NCBI RefSeq assembly: GCF_000003605.2 | Contig: NW_003133353.1 | Coordinates: 187,583-202,325, forward strand | DNA from: Saccoglossus kowalevskii | Taxonomy: Eukaryota; Hemichordata; Enteropneusta; Harrimaniidae | Length of the DNA: 14,743 bases | Reading direction: 5' to 3' | In this document: one piece after another, positions 1 to 8,202 of the stretch | Layout of the letters: the number at the start of each line of letters is the position of its first letter | How positions within the stretch are numbered: the stretch's first letter is position 1 | The notes under the pieces: model-generated | The model's input: only the letters and a program-made list of their open reading frames with translations | Told to the model about the DNA's origin: nothing | The model's database searches: none | Translations under genes and position numbers: made by a program

Positions 1-60
1 CCAGGGCGCCACTCACGCATACATGTCAGGCTACAACTTTCACAGAGCCCATAGAAATAC

Positions 61-95
61 GTGGTACGTTCTGTGACGTAGCTCCGCCCCCGAGA
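61..95. promoter_or_regulatory. GC-box and CRE-like patch, possible promoter of an off-window gene
   Basis: A TGACGTA motif (74-80, CRE-like) is followed at once by a CCGCCCCC GC box (84-91) in otherwise AT-rich DNA. Such a pair is typical of promoters. It lies 1.1 kb upstream of the NDUFS4 start, so it could serve a gene to the left or be chance. No exon could be assigned here. Confidence 0.2.
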
Positions 96-626
96 ATATT
101 TAGTTACCCATGTGTGTGACTACATTACACTTACTAGTAACGTCAGTTGTTCCACAAATAACAATGATAATCGTAGACGCTCCTGGTTATAACCTCATAT
201 TACCACATGCACACGTGACTAATTTGCATCCACTTGTTTGTGCAAGAATGTAACTTTAGACGTCTTATTATTCAAATTTCACAACCATAACATTCAACGA
301 TAATTATGGGGCGACACAGTGTACGTTTAATAGTATTCAAATGATGCAACAAATGCCAAGCAAACTTCTGAAGGGCTATTTTATCTTATTTGCATGTCAG
401 TTACAGACAATGTCGATGTCATTTCATGACAAATGACTGTGTAATCTGCACTACAAATGTGATAATAGTATGTACCAGTTATTTACAGTATTTATTTAGT
501 AAGTTCATTACAAGTCAGGCCTATCACATATTGAGTACAATTTATTTGTATTCGTCCTAAATTATTTGAAAAAAAGACTTAAATAGAGAGCCACCCGTTC
601 TGAATATATATGGATTTGTCGCAATG
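96..626. other. Upstream intergenic stretch, nothing recognised
   Basis: AT-rich sequence with no long reading frame, RNA gene or clear repeat on either strand. Confidence 0.5.
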
Positions 627-630
627 TAAT

Positions 631-710
631 TAAATTAAATTAAATTAAATTAAATTAAATTAAATTAAATTAAATTAAATTAAATTAAATTAAATTAAAT
701 TAAATTAAAT
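631..710 (+). repeat. (TAAAT)16 microsatellite
   Basis: Sixteen perfect tandem copies of the pentanucleotide TAAAT, about 470 bp upstream of the NDUFS4 start codon. The lack of any interruption suggests an active and probably length-polymorphic microsatellite. Confidence 0.97.
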
Positions 711-1120
711 GTGAATAATTAGTGCATCAGAATTTTTTTCGTAACCGTATTGTTTGTTTCGTTGTTGAAAGAATTGAAACAGGCTGTTTTGGATTTCGTA
801 ACTTTTTATTTTTTTCACAAAAATAATGAAAAGAAAAGACTAATCTGAGATTATTGAAACCATATATTCACAAATGAACAATTTCCAGAGTAGATCAATT
901 AAAACTTCTTTATTATTTTATTTTTGTTTTATATGTTAACGTTTTTATAAAACTATATTGACTTTGAACCTAAAACGAAATGCCATATCTTCTTTATTTA
1001 CTTCTCTATATTCACTTTGGCGTTACGGCAGTTACAAGGAATATAGAATAATAATGTAGAAAAAGACACCAAACTGGAGAACATTGCGGAGTAAATTCAA
1101 ATTACGTCTGTGTAAAGCGC
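711..1120. other. AT-rich upstream region of NDUFS4, nothing recognised
   Basis: Homopolymer-rich AT sequence without a supported gene. It becomes less AT-rich towards 1090, where the promoter-like segment begins. Confidence 0.45.
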
Positions 1121-1184
1121 CCTCTCGCAATGGCATCCTTCCGTGACTCTAGACGTGACCCCGCAATCAAAAAAGAAAATGGCG
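1121..1184 (+). promoter_or_regulatory. TATA-less NDUFS4 promoter with ETS-like and YY1-like motifs
   Basis: CTTCCGT at 1138-1144 reads ACGGAAG on the minus strand, an ETS/GABPA-type core. AAAATGGCG at 1176-1184 matches the YY1 consensus and overlaps the start codon. A GACGTGAC motif lies between them at 1153-1160. No TATA box is visible. ETS (NRF-2/GABP) and YY1 sites at the start of nuclear genes for respiratory-chain proteins are well known in vertebrates. Their use here is inferred from position and motif only. Confidence 0.45.
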
Positions 1185-1237
1185 TCGTTACTGTTGGCTT
1201 CGGTCCGAAACTGTTCCTGTGTTTTTCGTTGTGTTAA
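1130..1237 (+). other. Overlapping upstream ORF (uORF) at the NDUFS4 start
   Basis: An ATG at 1130 in a good context (G at -3, G at +4) opens a 35-codon frame, shifted relative to NDUFS4, that ends at TAA 1235-1237 inside exon 1. It would repress translation only if transcription starts upstream of 1130. The ETS and YY1 motif positions favour a start downstream of it, so it is probably not in the main mRNA. Confidence 0.3.
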
Positions 1238-1246
1238 CCCGATAAG
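1179..1246 (+). CDS. NDUFS4: NDUFS4 exon 1 (presequence)
   Basis: Encodes 22 residues plus two bases of an Arg codon. The peptide begins [14 protein letters not shown] and has Arg but no acidic residue, as expected for a mitochondrial targeting sequence. The donor is AG|GTGAGT. The split Arg codon joins correctly to the G at 2672. Confidence 0.85.
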
Positions 1247-4200
1247 GTGAGTGTGTTGAACTTAACAACAAACTGACAGTTTAATATTCATTATTGCGTG
1301 CTTTCAGTCGCCATTCAAATAGATAAAGAACAATTACCGTTGTCAGTGCAATTCAGCAAACTGAAACCAGTGTGGAATCACGTACACTATCACTGTTTCT
1401 CAGACCCTAGGCTATATAGAGGCACTGTGAGTGTATGTATGTACGGAATTAAAAATGTCACAAGTAATAATGCCCCCAGGCGTATCTTAGGTGCATTTAT
1501 CCATTGGTAACAATTCTTTCAAATTCGCACATATTCTATTTGACACAAAATAATTAGAGGTTATTCCTCACGTCTGTTTTAGAGTTGTATAATAATAAGG
1601 CTATTAACAAAATATTGGAGTTCATGTCTTCATGCATTGTACTCTTCGGCATTGTCCTCAAAACTACATGCTTTCAACAATACTTTTGCTGTATGATGTA
1701 CTTGGACTTAAATTCTGGTATTTTGTTAATAACTTTACATTATCCATGATCAATATGGTGACTGTTATTTGGGATTAGCCCCATGTTCCAAACTATGTGA
1801 CAGTATTCCAATGTAATCCATTACAGTGCTTTATTTTTAACAAAACTTTCTAGGTGCACGAATTTATTTTTACATATAAGGAATAAAGAGCCAGATAGCG
1901 TGATTTTATTTTCATATGAAACAATGTAACAATTTCTTTTGTTCTCTTGATGTATAATAGATTTTCTGGATTCTTCACATTGTGGATGATAGTGAAAAAT
2001 GTTTTCACACAACGTTTTTGTTAGCAATGCATTTCAAAACTGCATACTGTAAAATACTTTATTTTCGCTTGGAATTTATTTTCGCTATTTTCACTGAAGG
2101 GATGATTCCGTGAAAATAAAATCCAGCGAATATACTTTTTTTCCTATATTTCACATTAAACTCGTCAAAAATCAGTGAAAATAAATTCCATACAAAATGC
2201 CCAAAAAGCCTTTTCAGCGAAAATTAATTCCAGCGAAAATAAAATATTCCACAGTAACTCTCAGATTTAGAGATGCTGCATGCCTGAAAGACTTAATAAC
2301 TTCTTTCCCACTTCCAATGTGTCCAATAATAAGTTTATCAAATTCACTTGGCTGATAGTTACCACAAACTTGTACATCAATGAACTATTTTTTGAAATTC
2401 TTAAATTATGAAATTAGGTGCACCAGTTCACATTAGCCTCTATTTTGAAACCATTCTGTTAAGTGGTTTTTTTTTAAACAAGCTCATTAAAAAAATGACA
2501 GAGCAAGTGGATAAAAGAAAATCCTAGTTTGACAATATTTCATTAGTGAACTTTAATCTTGTGCTATCAGATGATGACTAACATCAAAGGAAGTAACACA
2601 TTTTGTTTTGATTTTCTGTGTCATATTGTAGTTTAGATTTGTTGAATACTGTGTTGTCTTTGCTCATATAGGAATGTGTCTGTGTCAAGTGTGAAATGTA
2701 TACAAGCAAATCCCGGACAGAAATCTCTACAAGAAGTCAAGGAAGTTGAACCAGTAAGTTATTACTCATGTTTGATCTCCACAGCAGCATGTCTGAGGTT
2801 GATGGTCCCACTGCAGCTTTGGTCATGTATTTTCACATGAAAAAATCAGAAGTCACTCTACAGTTGGGTCATTGCTACCCAAATTTGCATATTTAAAAAA
2901 AATAATTGAAAACCTTGCTCACATCACAAACTGCAGGGAGTGAACAAATCTAATCTTATAAAGTTCATCTTCCATGTATAACCATAGTATTTCTGAAAGA
3001 CCATTATGTTTAGATTGCTGTTAACACGCATGCATTTATGGCTTGTGTTTTAATTTATACTCTCCAAAACAAGCACATACATCTAAGAACATTTACAAGT
3101 TTAGATATTTGGTCTTAGTAGCACACGAGCTTACGTAAATTACAAAGGTGCATGTATGTCTATGGTTGTAATTTAATGATCCAGATACAATAGCTAACTG
3201 GTGTGCAGAGATGAGCTATTAATAGAGCAAATCAAGTATATGTATATGTCTGTCTGACTTGCAGACTGATCTGACACCAGTAGCAACAGTGTCTGGCATC
3301 CCTGAGGAGCATGTGAAGACAAGACTTGTGCGAATTTTTGTGCCCACCAAAAATGCAATGCAATCAGGCACCCATAATACTCGTAACTGGAGAATAGAAT
3401 TTGATACCAGAGAAAGATGGGAAAATCCACTTATTGGATGGTCATCAAGGTAAATGTATTATATTACTACTGGTACATGATTTGACGATTTAATGGCATT
3501 CTGTAATAGTCAACTCAATGCTTTTTAGCTGGGGGAAAAGAAAAGAAACAGTCACGATTGAGTTTGAGCATGGAGGGAGAAAAAACAAGAAACTGGTGTT
3601 ATGATTTAGGTACTGGTATCTCGAATAAACAGGAAACACGGCAGCTAAAATGTGTTACAGCCTATTCGCTCAAGTTATTGTTCAACTGTTGCTATGTGTG
3701 TGACAGTTGTCAATTTAAACCTACTAGGAACATGCCGTGACCACTTCCCTGATTTTAATTTCTGGTGTATTTAAAAAGTTTCTTCAATTTTCATTGGATC
3801 TGTTCAGTCCTTCTTTCAAGTTTTTGTCGCATAATTTCGTACGCCTTTTTTCTGTTTCCTGTTGACCTGTCAATCTATCACAGTATTTCTTTACTCTGCC
3901 AAAATAAATATTAGGGCGTGTACCTCTTCGTCAAATCGGAAATTGCATGAAGTTACGAATGATGTTGTGTCCACCATAATTGAAATGAGAGGTTACATGA
4001 AGAAGACGATTGAGGGTGTGATTTGAGCCCTGCATATACACAGTCGGGCCATGTCGGTCATGTATTGACATATCATTCATACCCTCAAATTGCTTCATAC
4101 ATCTATGGTATGTTTTCTTAACAGTGCTGATCCATTGTCCAATTTATCAGTGCCATTTAAAAGTAAAGAAGCTGCTATCAAGTTTGCAGAAAAGAATGGT

Positions 4201-5051
4201 GTGTATGTTTGTAATAAAATATGTCAAGTCAATTAAGGAGATATGCAACAATATTTCACTTGTATGTGTCGCAAAAATTATATACCGGTAACAACTTGTT
4301 GCCCTAATGTCTACACTCCAACATCATGAACTAGTTAATGGTATTTATTCCTTGTTTGTACCATTCCAACATCATGAACTAGTTAATGGTATTTATTCCT
4401 TGTTTTTACCATTCCAACATCATGAACTAGTTAATGGTATTTATTCCTTGTTTGTACCATTCCAACATCATGAACTAGTTAATGGTATTTATTCCTTGTT
4501 TGTACCATTCCAACATCATGAACTAGTTAATGGTATTTATTCCTTGTTTGTACCATTCCAACATCATGAACTAGTTAATGGTATTTATTCCTTGTTTGTA
4601 CCATTCCAACATCATGAACTAGTTGATGGTATTTATTCCTTGTTTGTACCATTCCAACATCATGAACTAGTTAATGGTATTTATTCCTTGTTTGTACCAT
4701 TCCAACATCGTGAACTAGTTAATGGTATTTATTCCTTGTTTGTACCATTCCAACATCATGAACTAGTTAATGGTATTTATTCCTTGTTTGTACCATTCCA
4801 ACATCATGAACTAGTTAATGGTATTTATTCCTTGTTTGTACCATTCCAACATCATGAACTAGTTAATGGTATTTATTCCTTGTTTGTACCATTCCAACAT
4901 CATGAACTAGTTAATGGTATTTATTCCTTGTTTGTACCAATTTTCAGGCTGGAGATATGAAGTTGAAGAAAAACATGAACGTACACCGAAAGTCAAAAGC
5001 TATGGTGCTAACTTCTCATGGGATAAGAAAACCAGAGTTACTTCAAAATAA
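1179..5051 (+). CDS. NDUFS4: NADH dehydrogenase [ubiquinone] iron-sulfur protein 4 (complex I 18-kDa subunit), spliced, 5 exons
   Basis: Coding exons are 1179-1246, 2672-2753, 3265-3449, 4125-4198 and 4948-5051. They join to 513 nt, a 170-residue protein (human is 175). All introns are GT-AG and all phases agree. NDUFS4 is an accessory subunit of the matrix arm of mitochondrial complex I (NADH:ubiquinone oxidoreductase), needed for stable assembly of the NADH-oxidising module. Residues 1 to about 45 are variable and rich in basic and hydroxylated residues, as in a mitochondrial import presequence. The family core follows: [54 protein letters not shown] and the C-terminal [14 protein letters not shown]. 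The last residues are RVTSK where human has RVSTK, a reported PKA target, so a basophilic phospho-acceptor is kept. The chosen ATG gives [10 protein letters not shown] in a strong context (A at -3, G at +4). The family assignment is very secure. Confidence 0.96.
1247..2671 (+). other. NDUFS4: NDUFS4 intron 1
   Basis: GT-AG intron of 1425 bp from GTGAGT to TATAG. Its only recognised content is the MITE at 2047-2255. A 70-codon open frame near 1298-1510 shows no family motif and is treated as noise. Confidence 0.85.
2047..2255. mobile_element. 209-bp MITE, TACTGTAAAA family, TA target-site duplication
   Basis: The left arm (CTGTAAAATACTTTATTTTC and on) is the imperfect inverted repeat of the right arm ending CAGCGAAAATAAAATATTCC ACAG. 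The arms match over about 40 bp. TA dinucleotides flank both ends (2045-2046 and 2256-2257), as in Tc1/mariner-type elements. Between the arms the words TTTTCACTG/CAGTGAAAA and AGCGAAAATAAA recur on both strands, making a nested palindrome. There is no coding capacity, so it is non-autonomous. It sits in NDUFS4 intron 1. Confidence 0.75.
2672..2753 (+). CDS. NDUFS4: NDUFS4 exon 2
   Basis: Encodes [20 protein letters not shown] followed by EVKEVEP, the variable linker between presequence and core. It is preceded by ATATAG and followed by a perfect GTAAGT donor, and ends in phase 0. Assignment rests on the frame joining exons 1 and 3, since this stretch is poorly conserved across the family. 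Confidence 0.8.
2754..3264 (+). other. NDUFS4: NDUFS4 intron 2
   Basis: 511-bp GT-AG intron. No repeat or RNA gene was recognised in it. Confidence 0.85.
3265..3449 (+). CDS. NDUFS4: NDUFS4 exon 3 (conserved core)
   Basis: Encodes 61 residues plus two bases of a Ser codon. It holds the strongest family signature: [32 protein letters not shown] and [15 protein letters not shown]. The acceptor is TTGCAG and the donor AG|GTAAAT. Confidence 0.96.
3450..4124 (+). other. NDUFS4: NDUFS4 intron 3
   Basis: 675-bp GT-AG intron with acceptor TTTTCTTAACAG. A 60-codon frame at 3558-3740 has no recognisable domain. No repeat was recognised. Confidence 0.85.
4125..4198 (+). CDS. NDUFS4: NDUFS4 exon 4
   Basis: Encodes [20 protein letters not shown] then FAEKNG, matching the ADPLSN...TKEDAVSFAEKNG block of the human protein. 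Gly in AEKNG is split by the intron (donor G|GTGTGT). Confidence 0.94.
4199..4947 (+). other. NDUFS4: NDUFS4 intron 4, mostly minisatellite
   Basis: 749-bp GT-AG intron (GTGTGT...TTTTCAG), about 83% of it made of the 48-bp repeat. If retained, the NDUFS4 frame meets TAA within about 40 nt, before the repeat. Confidence 0.9.
4319..4939 (+). repeat. 48-bp minisatellite, 12.9 copies
   Basis: Thirteen head-to-tail copies (the last short by 3 bp) of a unit starting CAACATCATGAACTAGTTAA. Only three substitutions break identity: T for G at 4406, G for A at 4625, and G for A at 4710. Each unit contains the 8-bp palindrome AACTAGTT and a 7-bp inverted repeat AATGGTA...TACCATT with a 15-nt spacer. Because 48 is a multiple of 3 and one frame lacks stops, a 217-codon frame arises as an artefact. 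The array ends 8 bp before the intron 4 acceptor AG, so the last copy probably provides the branch point and pyrimidine tract. Confidence 0.98.
4948..5051 (+). CDS. NDUFS4: NDUFS4 exon 5 (C-terminus and stop)
   Basis: Encodes [20 protein letters not shown] then [14 protein letters not shown] and TAA at 5049-5051. The SYGANFSW block is a family hallmark. The acceptor TTTTCAG lies next to the minisatellite. Confidence 0.96.
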
Positions 5052-5320
5052 CATTATCTTTAAATTTATTATCTTAGATGAGTGTAGAATTAGATTGACT
5101 GGATGTGATGGCTTTTATAGATAATGCTCCTCACTTGGCCAGCTGCTGGTAGCAGAACTTTATGTGAACTATGTCACTTGCTATATCCACTATTATAATG
5201 ATTTACCGCTTATTGACCTTTTGTTTTAATTTACTTTATGCATGTTTCAGTAGATGTGGCCAAGTTGTTGAAATACCAGCTTACATATTATGTAAATAAA
5301 AGAAATGTTGTTGTTGCATT
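5052..5320 (+). terminator. NDUFS4: NDUFS4 3' UTR and polyadenylation signal
   Basis: A canonical AATAAA lies at 5295-5300, 244 nt after the stop codon. It is followed by a GT-rich stretch (about 5305-5330) of the kind that binds CstF, so cleavage is expected near 5315-5325. The exact site is inferred. Confidence 0.7.
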
Positions 5321-5526
5321 TTGTATGCATTTCTGATTGGACAACATGGCACTGTTTACACTGTTACACCAATGTGCTTGAGTCATTGTGAAACTACTTA
5401 CAAGACTGTGTCTGATTGGACATCTAACAGACCAATCAATTGTTTGTTGACTGGATTTGTTGACACATTAAATTCTGCCTTGTATACATGTCTTGACTGA
5501 GCTGTTCTACTGTCTCATAACTATTG

Positions 5527-5534
5527 CTCCAAGT
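5527..5534 (+). repeat. Left target-site duplication CTCCAAGT
   Basis: CTCCAAGT is repeated exactly at 6966-6973, and the pair brackets the inverted-repeat element. Eight-base duplications are characteristic of hAT and a few other DNA transposon superfamilies. Confidence 0.65.
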
Positions 5535-5537
5535 CAT

Positions 5538-5616
5538 GTATGTAAGGGTGCCTCTAGAGGGTAGTTGCGCGTGAAAAAGGCGAGGTGAATTTTTGTCTAT
5601 ATGCCAGTTGCGCGTT
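5538..5616 (+). repeat. Left terminal inverted repeat (79 bp)
   Basis: Pairs with 6885-6963 at 73/79 identity. It includes CCTCTAGAGG and the GC-rich word AGTTGCGCGTGAAAAAGG. Confidence 0.9.
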
Positions 5617-6307
5617 GCCATGGCAAACACCACTCAACGACTTCGTAACATTGTCTGGGCTCTGGCCATTGACGCTGTACGTAGGCGTCTTTTCTACATT
5701 GCACGTTTCGTGGGACACATCCGTGACTGGCTCTTGATTATTCATTGTCTGAAAGGCTTAGCGGTCTTGTGCCATTTTATTATATCATGGATGGCAGTGG
5801 AGGATGAGAGAAGACTAGTTTCAATCTTCACCTTCCATCCCGTTATCGCCTCCGCTTAAAACAATCTTAACCGCAAATTGCTATGTACATGAGAAAAAGG
5901 CCACAGTATACATACACAACACGGTTGGCAAGATCCTCTGGCGAAAATAAAATACTTATTAGTTGCTTTCCCGGGCGAGTAGACGACAGGCTGCTCTGTC
6001 TCTGAAGTAAAATTGTTTCAGCTTGAAAACTAATAAAAACACGTTCTGTTTCCTAAAGTATTTAAAAAGTCTAAAATGGACCGATAAGTTAACGATTGCA
6101 ATGGTTTTTTTTTTACGCAATAGTATTACCATTTTGTTTCTGGTCTATTCATGACAAACTGCATGCAAACTGACTTTTCAATGATATGGTGTGTGTGAAA
6201 TATTATTCTAGAACCCTGTTTGGTCATTGGAACTTTTAATTGAGATATATTTTACAAGGATCTGTGATTTGATTGTGTTGTGTGATTTAGATGTAATTTC
6301 TTCTTGT

Positions 6308-6440
6308 TCTGAACTGTATTTAAATGCCTCGCGTATGCGCAAGTCTAATTTGCACGAATATTTCATTTGTTCCTACTCTATTTTATTGACACGCACAAGT
6401 CTGGTTTGCGCACAAGTTATGATTAAAATGCCACGCGTAA
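6308..6440 (+). repeat. Internal direct repeat, copy 1
   Basis: Shares CTGAACTGTATTTAAATGCC, ATTTCATTTGTTCC, TCTATTTTATTGACA and AAGTCTGGTTTGCGCACA with 6785-6875. Copy 2 lacks about 24 bp present here. The word ATGCC(A/T)CGCG recurs at 6324, 6429 and 6799, with a degenerate form near 6651. Confidence 0.75.
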
Positions 6441-6784
6441 GTCTGGTTTGTTTTATTTAGACCACAAACTGGAATACTTTTATTCTGGCAATACTATCGG
6501 ACACCCAATCTGCGTTGCTTCGCTTTGTTGTTCGGGAGTCGCACTAGCTATTTTCTGAAGACACCGTCCTTTCACACCTAATAAACACTTATCGTCTATA
6601 GTTGTGTATCGGCTTGTGAGTGGAAGTCAATGGGAGAGATTGTGATTACAATGCCACGTGATTGTCTGATGTTGATTTGTTTTTAAATAAATGTTTTTTC
6701 ATTATAAAAACACATAGAACTCATCTATCGCACAATACAGTGCCAATATGGCTGAATGCTGAGTAACTTGTACATTTCATTTGA

Positions 6785-6875
6785 TCTGAACTGTATTTAA
6801 ATGCCACGCGCATTTCATTTGTTCCAACTCTATTTTATTGACAAGCGCAAGTCTGGTTTGCGCACAGGTTATGAT
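6785..6875 (+). repeat. Internal direct repeat, copy 2, with hairpin
   Basis: Shorter copy of the 6308-6440 segment. It contains the perfect hairpin GCGCAA(GTCTGGT)TTGCGC at 6845-6863. In copy 1 one arm of that stem is mutated (GCACAA). Confidence 0.75.
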
Positions 6876-6884
6876 TAGAGCGCT

Positions 6885-6963
6885 AACGCACAACTAGCAT
6901 ATAGACAAAAATGCGCCTCACCTTTTTCACGCGCAACTCCCCTCTAGAGGCACCCTTACATAC
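6885..6963 (-). repeat. Right terminal inverted repeat (79 bp)
   Basis: Reverse complement partner of 5538-5616. Six mismatches, all substitutions, show the two ends have diverged modestly. Confidence 0.9.
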
Positions 6964-6965
6964 CT

Positions 6966-6973
6966 CTCCAAGT
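6966..6973 (+). repeat. Right target-site duplication CTCCAAGT
   Basis: Exact copy of 5527-5534 directly outside the right end of the inverted-repeat element. Confidence 0.65.
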
Positions 6974-7310
6974 ACGTGGCCTTTATTTGATTTTTTTCTA
7001 GAATCGAACAACTCCACATTTCCTACCAGTAGTTATCTTACTGGGATTGTCAACTGCTATTTAAATCCACAAATCATTGATCTGAATAACGTAAGCTGGT
7101 GCGGTATGCATAGCATTATGGATAGGATAATGCATGAGTGAAGCACATTTTGTAGTCTTCGGCCCTTTGTGTCTGTGTCACGTTGGTACATGTATAAATG
7201 TGTACATGAGTTTCAGGCTTTGTTTCAATTGTAGGTAGACAATGTTAAAAATATTTATAACTACAGTTAGAATATGACAAGGTTGAAAACAAACCACTGA
7301 TATCAAATTT
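6974..7310. other. Intergenic stretch, nothing recognised
   Basis: AT-rich unique-looking sequence between the TIR element and the possible SINE. No gene or repeat is supported. Confidence 0.45.
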
Positions 7311-7314
7311 GTAG

Positions 7315-7470
7315 TAGATCAAAGGACAAGATGTTGGTCTTTGAAAGGTTGTGAATTCAAACTCAAGGGATGTTGCATCTAGTACTAGCATTGACCTAGA
7401 TAATGCACCACATGGGGAAACCAGTTAGAGAATCCCCATGAAAACAAGGAGTTAGATCACATAAAGAGTA
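7315..7470 (+). mobile_element. Possible tRNA-derived SINE remnant
   Basis: TAGATCAAAGG (7315-7325) resembles a pol III A box (TRGYNNANNGG, one mismatch). AATTCAAACTC (7354-7364) resembles a B box (GGTTCAANTCC type, two to three mismatches). The 28-nt gap between them suits a tRNA-like promoter. The downstream part, with GGGGAAACCAG and AATCCCCATG, could be the SINE body. No poly-A or simple-repeat tail or target duplication was found, so this is tentative. Confidence 0.25.
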
Positions 7471-7975
7471 AGCTTCTGGAAATGGTAAAACCTTTTAGAA
7501 TAACTGCATCAAAAATGGTATAAGATTTCGTATCTACAAGCTACTTCATCAACATAACCATGCGTAGTTTAACCTGCAAGTCATAACTAAGGTTTGCCCA
7601 AAGTATTGAATAAGATTAATGTAAAGTCAAAAATATACATTTTAAGCAAACTCTTACCAGTTGAAATATTCAGCTCTTTATCGGCTATCCATATCTCAAT
7701 ATTGGTGTGTAATTTGTTAGCTCCTAAGAATACAAGCTATTTTGAACTGACAATTGTATGCAATATTTAAAAACATTTATTAAATTCATCTGGTTCGGTG
7801 CTGTTAAATTACAATTAAAAAATAAAAACTATCACAGAATTAGATTCAATATACATTCATTGATTAATTAAGACGTGTGATTTGCGCAGACCTTAAAAAT
7901 GTTTTTAAGTTCAATCATACCCATTCTACATTTCTGCTGTTTTATGGCAGTAGGTAACTGCTGAATACTGTAAAA
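7471..7975. other. Intergenic stretch, nothing recognised
   Basis: AT-rich sequence with no supported gene, RNA or repeat. Confidence 0.45.
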
Positions 7976-8140
7976 CGACTAATTTTCACTGGGTTTAAAT
8001 TTTGATGATTTACCATTTTGGTGGGTTTTAAATATCATTTAGATAATGTGTTCTAAGCTAAATTTTACATATTTACTCTGTTTTAATTTAATGCATTTTC
8101 CAGTCAGCGAAATAAGCAAAAACCCAGTGAATAACAAGTC
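7976..8140. mobile_element. Second TACTGTAAAA-type MITE, right end degenerate
   Basis: The left end TACTGTAAAACGACTAATTT followed by TCACTGGGTTT is the inverted partner of AAACCCAGTGAATAACAAGT near 8119-8138. The terminal word TACTGTAAAA is shared with the MITE in NDUFS4 intron 1. The expected right terminus (ACAGTA) is missing, so this copy is eroded or was cut by the neighbouring element that begins at about 8156. Confidence 0.45.
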
Positions 8141-8202
8141 ATTGTCAATGACACGTCCCCGTTTCGTTCATATTTGAGTGACATATACATTCAAAGCAGA
8201 TC

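Larger units (their letters stand above)
5535..6965. mobile_element. 1.43-kb non-autonomous DNA transposon with 79-bp TIRs (hAT-like TSD)
   Basis: Positions 5538-5616 match the reverse complement of 6885-6963 at 73 of 79 bases with no gap. Both ends read GTATGTAAGGGTGCCTCTAG inwards and contain the perfect palindrome CCTCTAGAGG (5551-5560 and 6941-6950). Two or three unmatched bases separate the TIRs from the 8-bp duplication CTCCAAGT. The interior has no transposase. The open frame at 5593-5859 begins inside the left TIR and matches nothing I recognise. The interior also has diverged direct repeats (about 6308-6440 and 6785-6875) and a GCGCAA...TTGCGC hairpin at 6845-6863. The element itself is well supported. 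The superfamily is inferred from the duplication length, and the termini are not a textbook hAT CAG...CTG. Confidence 0.75.

Noticed and set aside
1298-1510. 70-codon frame in intron 1 as an extra exon or gene
   Set aside because: No family motif, and exons 1 and 2 join in phase without it.
1821-2027. 68-codon minus-strand frame
   Set aside because: Low-complexity AT-rich intronic sequence without conserved motifs.
4319-4939. CRISPR-like regular array
   Set aside because: The units are directly tandem with no unique spacers, and the genome is eukaryotic.
4307-4960. 217-codon open frame of 16-residue repeats ([16 protein letters not shown])
   Set aside because: It is the 48-bp minisatellite read in its stop-free frame, lies inside NDUFS4 intron 4 and overlaps the acceptor and exon 5 in a different frame. 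The three unit variants all change the amino acid, so there is no sign of protein-level selection.
5593-5859. 88-codon frame inside the TIR element as a transposase remnant
   Set aside because: It starts within the TIR, has no DDE or zinc-finger motif I can see, and no in-frame continuation resembles a transposase.
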